From: Corallococcus praedator
Lineage (GTDB): Bacteria > Myxococcota > Myxococcia > Myxococcales > Myxococcaceae
Length of the DNA stretch: 37,374 nucleotides
Reading direction: 5' to 3'
Assembly: GCF_003612125.1 (NCBI RefSeq)
Contig: NZ_RAWI01000044.1
Location: 1 to 37,374, forward strand
Made by a program: the position numbers and the translations under genes. Below are positions 32,863-37,374 of the stretch, in pieces (positions within the stretch are counted from its first letter, which is position 1; every line of letters starts with the position of its first letter). The notes under the pieces are model-generated. The model saw only the letters and a program-made list of their open reading frames with translations, was not told the DNA's origin and made no database searches.

Positions 32863-33729
32863 TCAGGCGCGCGTCAGCGACGCCACGAGTCGGGGCAGCA
32901 CGTCACCCGCCCGCGCCTCCACGCGCACATCCGCGAGGCTGTCGCCGCGGCTCTCGCCGATGTTGAGGATGCCGATGGGCATGTGGCGTTCAGCGGCGCG
33001 GGTGACGAAGCGGAAGCCGGAGTAGACGGTCAGGGACGAGCCCACCACCAGCAGCGCGTCGCCCTCCTCCAGGAGCGCGAACGCGTCGTGCACCAGCGGC
33101 GCCGCGACGTTGTCCCCGAAGAACACCACGTCCGGCTTCAGCGTCCCGCCGCAGCGGGTGCACGCGGGGACGCGGAAGTCCGCCACGGCCTCCGGCGGCA
33201 ATTCCGCGTCGCCATCCGGCCGCAGCTCGACGACGGTGTGCGCGAAGTCCGGGTTGAGCCCCAGCATCCGCGCCTGCACCGACGCGCGGGGCTCCTGCGC
33301 CTGGCAGGACAGACAGCGCACCCGCGACAGCGCGCCGTGCAGTTCGAGCACGCGCTGACTGCCGGCCGCGTGGTGCAGGCCGTCCACGTTCTGGGTGATG
33401 AGGCCCGGCGTCACGCCCGCCGTCTCCAGCGCGGCCAGCGCGAAGTGTGCGTCGTTGGGCCGGGCGGAGGTGAAGCGCGGCCAGCCCAACAGACTGCGGG
33501 CCCAGTAGCGCGCGCGGACCTCGGGGCGTTGCAGGAACTCGCGGTGCTGGATGGGGTTGCGCACCTTGTGGCGCGTCTCCGGACCGCGGTAGTCGGGGAT
33601 GCCGGACTCGGTGCTGCAGCCAGCGCCGGTGAGCACCACGACGCGGCGGCCGCGCAGGAGCGAGGCCAGGGCTTCCAGGCCCGCTTCGGGCGGAAGGGCG
33701 GCGACGGGCGGGTCGACGAGGAGCGTCAT
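32863..33729 (-). CDS. SIRT4-like NAD-dependent protein deacylase (Sir2 family, class II)
   Basis: 288 aa. The NAD-binding motif is [16 protein letters not shown] (34-49), followed by TQNVDGLH (112-119) and catalytic His131. The zinc site is Cys139, Cys142, Cys190 and Cys193, with the wide 47-residue spacing between pairs seen in SIRT4. Other stretches are also SIRT4-like: [31 protein letters not shown] and PIGILNIG. Sirtuins of this class remove acyl groups (acetyl, lipoyl or branched acyl) from lysines using NAD. The start at 33729 is the only reasonable one. It is downstream of the kinase-TPR gene but separated by a hairpin, so an independent promoter is possible. Confidence 0.93.
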   Translation of the reverse strand: MTLLVDPPVAALPPEAGLEALASLLRGRRVVVLTGAGCSTESGIPDYRGPETRHKVRNPIQHREFLQRPEVRARYWARSLLGWPRFTSARPNDAHFALAALETAGVTPGLITQNVDGLHHAAGSQRVLELHGALSRVRCLSCQAQEPRASVQARMLGLNPDFAHTVVELRPDGDAELPPEAVADFRVPACTRCGGTLKPDVVFFGDNVAAPLVHDAFALLEEGDALLVVGSSLTVYSGFRFVTRAAERHMPIGILNIGESRGDSLADVRVEARAGDVLPRLVASLTRA

Positions 33730-33761
33730 GCGCCCCAGCCTATAACGCCGCCTCGCTCTGC

Positions 33762-33835
33762 CCGCCCGTCGTCCCCTCCACCGCCGGACGAGGGAGGGGG
33801 CGACCCTGGTACCGACAGGGGTATTCGACGGGCGG
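33762..33835 (-). terminator. Long inverted repeat between kinase-TPR and sirtuin genes
   Basis: CCGCCCGTCG (33762-33771) and CGACGGGCGG (33826-33835) are perfect 10-bp arms. Just inside, CCCCT (33773-33777) pairs with AGGGG (33817-33821). An alternative small hairpin, CCCTG/CAGGG, lies at 33804-33820. Likely the terminator of the kinase-TPR transcript. Confidence 0.5.
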
Positions 33836-33846
33836 CGCCGGGCCCT

Positions 33847-33890
33847 TCAGCGCACCACCGTCTTCGAGGAGGGCCCCATCGCGTTGGGGG
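33847..33890 (-). pseudogene. Degenerate copy of the kinase-TPR gene 3' end
   Basis: On the - strand this reads PNAMGPSSKTVVR followed by TGA. The kinase-TPR gene ends PRDADPSAKTVER followed by TGA, exactly 80 bp away. The 27 bp from the stop (33847-33873 vs 33927-33953) match at 25 positions. It looks like the remnant of a deleted tandem paralogue or a small local duplication. Confidence 0.55.
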
Positions 33891-33926
33891 TTGCCCTCCT
33901 GTCCTGGCGCTTTGGGCACCCGGCCG

Positions 33927-36900
33927 TCAGCGCTCCACCGTCTTCGCGGAGGGGTCCGCATCCCTGGGCGTGGCCATCTCCGTCTTGAGGGTGCGCCGTG
34001 CGGCTGGCGGCAGTCGGGCGATCCACCGGTCCATCGCCTGACGCAGCTCTGGGACGGAGGACTCCTCATCGGGCAACGCGGCGACCTCCTGGCGGGCCTC
34101 CGCCGCGAGCCGCAGGGCCCGGGGATGCTCCTGTTTCGCTTCCCACAGTGCGCGCGCCAGCATGTACCGCGCGGCGGGGCGCTCCGCAGGCCGGGGCCGC
34201 GCGCGCTCCCACCCCGTCACGGCCTTCTCCAACGGAGCCAGCGCCTCGCGCGGCCGTCCGAGCACCATGTACGTCCGCCCCAGGTCCACCAACGCCCCCG
34301 TCCAGCCCCCGTTCACGTCATCCGGCAACGAGGTCTGGAGCGTGGCCGCGCGCAGGAAGTACGGCAGCGCCGCGTCCGGCTGGTTGCGGTAGCTCAGCGT
34401 CTGGCCCATGCCCCGGAGCACCAGCGCCAGCGTGGGATGATCCGCGCCCAGGCTGCGCTCCAGTTGCGTGAGCGCCGTGGCGAAGCGCTGCGTGGCCTCC
34501 TCCAGCCGCCCCATGTGCACCAGCAGCGTGCCGATGTTGTTGACGATGATGGCCACCGTGGAGCTGTCGCGTCCCTCGGCCTTCTCCGCGATGCCCAGCG
34601 CGCGCTCGTACAGGGGCAGCGCCTCCTCGCGCTTGCCCTGGTACTGCAGCGCCAGCGCCAGGCTGTTGAGCGCGTCCGCCACCTGCGGGTGGTCCTGTCC
34701 CAGCGAACGCTCCAACAGCGCCAGCGCGCCCCGCGCCAGCCGCTCCGACTGCACGAAGTCACCCTGCTGCCACCGGACACTGGCCTGCTCCAGACGGATG
34801 CGCGCCACGTCCGGATGCTCAGGGCCCAACGCGCCGCGCACGGTGCCGATCGCGCGCTCGTACAGGGACAGGGCCTCCTCCGCGCGCCCCTGCGAGCGGC
34901 GCACCGTGCCCAGCTCCACGCGCACGTCCGCGACCTCCAGCGCCTCCGGCCCGAAGCGCTTCTCCAGGAAGGACAGCGCGCGCGTGAGCTGCTCGTGGGC
35001 CTCCGGATAGCGCCCCTGCCGCGACAACAGCCGGCCCAGGTTCGCCGCGAGCGCACCGCTCAGCTCACCGCTGCCGCCCAGCCGCTCCACCGCGGCGCTG
35101 GCGCGCTCTCCGGCCTGCTGCCCCTGCGCGTACCGGTCCAACCGTTCGCCCGTCACGCGCACCGCCAGGGTCCACGCCCTCGCGGCGGCCTCGTCGTTGC
35201 GGCCGGCCTCCGCGGCCCACGCGGCCTGGAGCACCGTCTGCTCCGCGCCCCGGTAGTCCCCTGCCCCGTCCTTCAGCTCCGCGAGCAGCAACAGCGCGTC
35301 CGCGGCGCCGGACCAGTCCCCGGCGGTGCGAGCCGCCTGGGCCACCGGCTCCACCCGCGCCACACCCTGTGAATAGCGGCCGGCGGCACGCAGCGCCCTC
35401 GCGTCCACGAGCGCCTGCAGCAGCGCGACGGTGCGCTCGCGCGCGGCGGCGTCGTCCGGCGTGGAGTGTCCCCGGGACGTCAGCGCCTCCACATCCGAAC
35501 AGCCCGCCAGGGGCGCCAGTCCCTCCACCGCGCGCGGCGCGCGCTCCACGAGGTCCGGATCCGCCTGGGTGAACAACTGCGTGAGCGCGGCCACATCCGC
35601 CAGCCGAGCGTCCAGGCAGCGCATGCGCAGCGCCATCACCGCCTCGCTCTGCTCGCCCCGCACGCGGGTGGCCTCGCACGCCGCCGTGCGCGTCGTCACC
35701 CAGGCGGCGGTGTACGCGTCCAGCCCTCGGCGCACGTGGCGCAGGGCATCGTGCGCGAAGCGGCGCTCGGTGCCGATGAAGGCCTCCTCCACCGCGTGCT
35801 GGCGCGGAGCATCCCAGACGCCATCCAGCGCGCGCGAGGCCCCCTCGCAGCCCGTGGTGCGTCGTCCATGGAAGGCGCCCGTGATGGCCACCGCCGACAG
35901 CACCAGCAACGCCCCGACGCCCACGCGCAACCGCCGCGTCCGGCGCGCGGTGGGGTTGGACTCCAGCTCCGCGATGAGCGCCTCCATCGACGCGTGCCGG
36001 TCCTCGGGCCGCACCGACAGGCCCTTGAGCAGCACCCGGCGCAGCCACTGCGGCACACCCGAATGCCGGGGCACGTTCTTCACCCGTCCCGCGTGCACCG
36101 CCTGGGACAGCTCCTCCACCGTCGAACCCGCGAAGGGGCGCTCGCCATAGAGGCCCTCGTAGAGCGCGGCGCAGAAGCCGAACTGGTCGCTGCGCGCGTC
36201 GGTGCGCTCCTCGGGAGGGAACTGCTCCGGGGCCATGTACGCGGGCGTCCCGCCCTCCATGGCGCGGGGACGTGTGAAGCCTCCGGGCGTCACCTGCGGG
36301 GCCACCACGCCGGACATGATGCGCGACAGGCCGAAGTCCGTGACGCGCACGCGCTGGTCCTGCCCGACGAGGATGTTCTCCGGCTTCACGTCCCCATGCA
36401 CGACGCCCACCGCGTGCGCCGCGGCGAGCCCCCGGCCCGCGGCGACGAAGATGTCCACCACCTGCCGCCACGGGTGCGGACCGTCCTGCTCCCACTTGCG
36501 CAGCGTGTGCGCGTCCACCAGCTCCATGGCCAGGAAGACCTGCCGGCCGAAGGTGCCCACGTCGAAGACGGAGACGACGTGCGGATGGGACACGCGGGCC
36601 ATGGCCTGCGCCTCGCGCAGCACCTGGTTGCGACCGGCCTCCGCGCCCAGACCCAGCGCCTCCACCTGCAGGAGCTTGAGCGCGACGCGACGGTCCAGCT
36701 CCGGGTCATACGCCGCGTACACGACGCTCATCCCGCCGACGCCGAGCATCTCCAGGATGAGGTAGCGCCCCACCGCCGTACCCCGCGCGAGCGGCGGCGT
36801 GGGCAGACGCATGCGCGGCTTCTTTCCACGCCACGGCTCCACGGCCAGGGTCGCCAGCTGACTGTCGAGCACGTCCTCCTCCGGCGCGGGAAGCGGCGCG

Positions 36901-37052
36901 GCGGGAGGCTGCACCTTCAGCGCCTCGGACACCATGCGACGGCAGGAGGGACACGTGTCCAGGTGCTCGTCCACGACGGCGGCCCGCTCGGGCGGCAACG
37001 TCCCGAGCAGGAGGTCCATGAACGTGGGTTCGTCAAGGCAGGCGAGGGGCAT
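33927..37052 (-). CDS. Membrane-anchored Ser/Thr kinase with N-terminal zinc-finger-like motif and C-terminal TPR array
   Basis: 1041 aa. The N-terminus has an anti-sigma-like HxxxCxxC motif (His30, Cys34, Cys37). The kinase domain (~97-365) has GVGGMS, Lys126, DFG (Asp239), MAPEQF and catalytic Asp221 in HGDVKPENIL; the usual HRD Arg is Gly220, so it is a non-RD kinase. A single membrane segment follows (~376-394). The remaining ~640 residues, probably outside the inner membrane, hold several 42-residue kinesin-light-chain-type TPRs, for example ADALNSLALALQYQGKREEA. The architecture suggests a receptor kinase that binds a protein or peptide partner through its TPRs. The ATG at 37052 is preferred; an in-frame GTG at 37061 adds three residues. 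No strong Shine-Dalgarno sequence precedes either. Confidence 0.92.
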   Translation of the reverse strand: MPLACLDEPTFMDLLLGTLPPERAAVVDEHLDTCPSCRRMVSEALKVQPPAAPLPAPEEDVLDSQLATLAVEPWRGKKPRMRLPTPPLARGTAVGRYLILEMLGVGGMSVVYAAYDPELDRRVALKLLQVEALGLGAEAGRNQVLREAQAMARVSHPHVVSVFDVGTFGRQVFLAMELVDAHTLRKWEQDGPHPWRQVVDIFVAAGRGLAAAHAVGVVHGDVKPENILVGQDQRVRVTDFGLSRIMSGVVAPQVTPGGFTRPRAMEGGTPAYMAPEQFPPEERTDARSDQFGFCAALYEGLYGERPFAGSTVEELSQAVHAGRVKNVPRHSGVPQWLRRVLLKGLSVRPEDRHASMEALIAELESNPTARRTRRLRVGVGALLVLSAVAITGAFHGRRTTGCEGASRALDGVWDAPRQHAVEEAFIGTERRFAHDALRHVRRGLDAYTAAWVTTRTAACEATRVRGEQSEAVMALRMRCLDARLADVAALTQLFTQADPDLVERAPRAVEGLAPLAGCSDVEALTSRGHSTPDDAAARERTVALLQALVDARALRAAGRYSQGVARVEPVAQAARTAGDWSGAADALLLLAELKDGAGDYRGAEQTVLQAAWAAEAGRNDEAAARAWTLAVRVTGERLDRYAQGQQAGERASAAVERLGGSGELSGALAANLGRLLSRQGRYPEAHEQLTRALSFLEKRFGPEALEVADVRVELGTVRRSQGRAEEALSLYERAIGTVRGALGPEHPDVARIRLEQASVRWQQGDFVQSERLARGALALLERSLGQDHPQVADALNSLALALQYQGKREEALPLYERALGIAEKAEGRDSSTVAIIVNNIGTLLVHMGRLEEATQRFATALTQLERSLGADHPTLALVLRGMGQTLSYRNQPDAALPYFLRAATLQTSLPDDVNGGWTGALVDLGRTYMVLGRPREALAPLEKAVTGWERARPRPAERPAARYMLARALWEAKQEHPRALRLAAEARQEVAALPDEESSVPELRQAMDRWIARLPPAARRTLKTEMATPRDADPSAKTVER

Positions 37053-37223
37053 GGAGGGCACGGGGGTAGAGGCAGCACACCAGGAGTCACGGCCTCCGTC
37101 GAGTCACCCCCCGGACTGTTTCCCACGTTCATGGGTTGCCTGCTCGCCAGGGGGTACGTCGGTTCGCGAACGCACGGGATGGCGCGGGTTGAGCCCCCGG
37201 GACCTTTCTGAAAGCGTCCGGAC
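37053..37223. promoter_or_regulatory. Divergent promoter region with palindrome
   Basis: This 171-bp gap separates the kinase-TPR gene (-) from a gene starting at 37224 (+), so both promoters should lie here. It contains the perfect palindrome GTTCGCGAAC (37162-37171) and two GAGTCAC direct repeats (37084-37090, 37101-37107) spaced 17 bp apart. No clear -35/-10 pair was assigned. Confidence 0.4.
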
Positions 37224-37374
37224 ATGCGGCGCCTTCGACGTCTCGGATGGGCCGGGCTGCTCTCCCTGGCGCTGCACGCCGTCGTGCTGCTGCTCCTGTG
37301 GAAGGCCAGCCCCGCGCCGGCGTTGCGAGCCTCCCGCGTGCGCGAGCGGGTCGTCGAGGTGGAAATCCTCCCCC
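37224..37374 (+). CDS. N-terminus of a membrane-anchored protein, TonB-like (partial, runs off window)
   Basis: Fifty codons are visible from the ATG at 37224. A basic N-terminus (MRRLRRLGW) is followed by one membrane segment (GLLSLALHAVVLLLLW) and then a charged stretch ending VVEVEIL. The LALHAVVLLLLW anchor followed by a VEVEIL-type strand is typical of TonB/energy-transducer or GltJ-type proteins in myxobacteria, but the diagnostic C-terminal domain is outside the window. Treat the family name as tentative. Confidence 0.6.
   Translation, partial: MRRLRRLGWAGLLSLALHAVVLLLLWKASPAPALRASRVRERVVEVEILP

Overview
The window is about 37 kb of very GC-rich, densely coding DNA. Codon third positions are strongly GC-biased. 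The gene content (multi-module PKS/NRPS, several Ser/Thr kinases, FHA/GAF and kinase/receiver adenylate cyclases, a SIRT4-like sirtuin) points to a predatory myxobacterium (Myxococcota, Myxococcus/Corallococcus/Archangium-like). The genus is inference; no taxonomic marker gene is present.

Region A (49-28000, all + strand) is a hybrid lipopeptide/polyketide biosynthetic operon. The order is: FAAL-ACP-C-A-PCP (49-5493); KS-AT-KR-ACP (5535-10199); KS-AT-KR-ACP, then a Ser-less carrier-like domain and a sulfotransferase (10238-16207); C-A-PCP with a serine-type code (16204-19536); KS-AT-KR-ACP (19529-24076); an MFS exporter (24162-25571); and a penicillin-acylase-type Ntn hydrolase (25568-28000). 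Several genes overlap by 4-8 bp. If the line is read colinearly, an activated fatty acid is joined to an unusual acid or amino acid, then two malonate units (with sulfation possible), serine and one malonate unit. The product is then exported and perhaps deacylated. No thioesterase or reductase release domain is visible. The first KS has Ser in place of its catalytic Cys, and all three KR domains have damaged catalytic residues, so the chemistry is probably not textbook colinear reduction.

Region B (28001-28421) is a non-coding gap. It holds terminator-like hairpins and two tandem CRP-type operators (TGTGA-N6-TCACA and a one-mismatch copy), directly upstream of a Crp/Fnr regulator gene (28422-29102) whose recognition helix keeps the Arg-Glu pair used by CRP.

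Region C (29106-32712, - strand) encodes two class III adenylate cyclases, FHA-GAF-cyclase and kinase-receiver-cyclase. With the Crp-like gene they form a plausible local cAMP signalling module. The Crp and cyclase genes converge with only 3 bp between their stop codons.

Region D (32863-37052, - strand) holds a SIRT4-like sirtuin and a membrane-anchored zinc-finger/kinase/TPR receptor. A degenerate copy of the receptor's 3' end lies just beyond its stop. A divergent gene with a TonB-like membrane anchor begins at 37224 and runs off the window. Most intergenic gaps contain a perfect 10-bp GC-rich inverted repeat, probably acting in termination or mRNA processing. I saw no tRNA, rRNA, IS element or CRISPR array.
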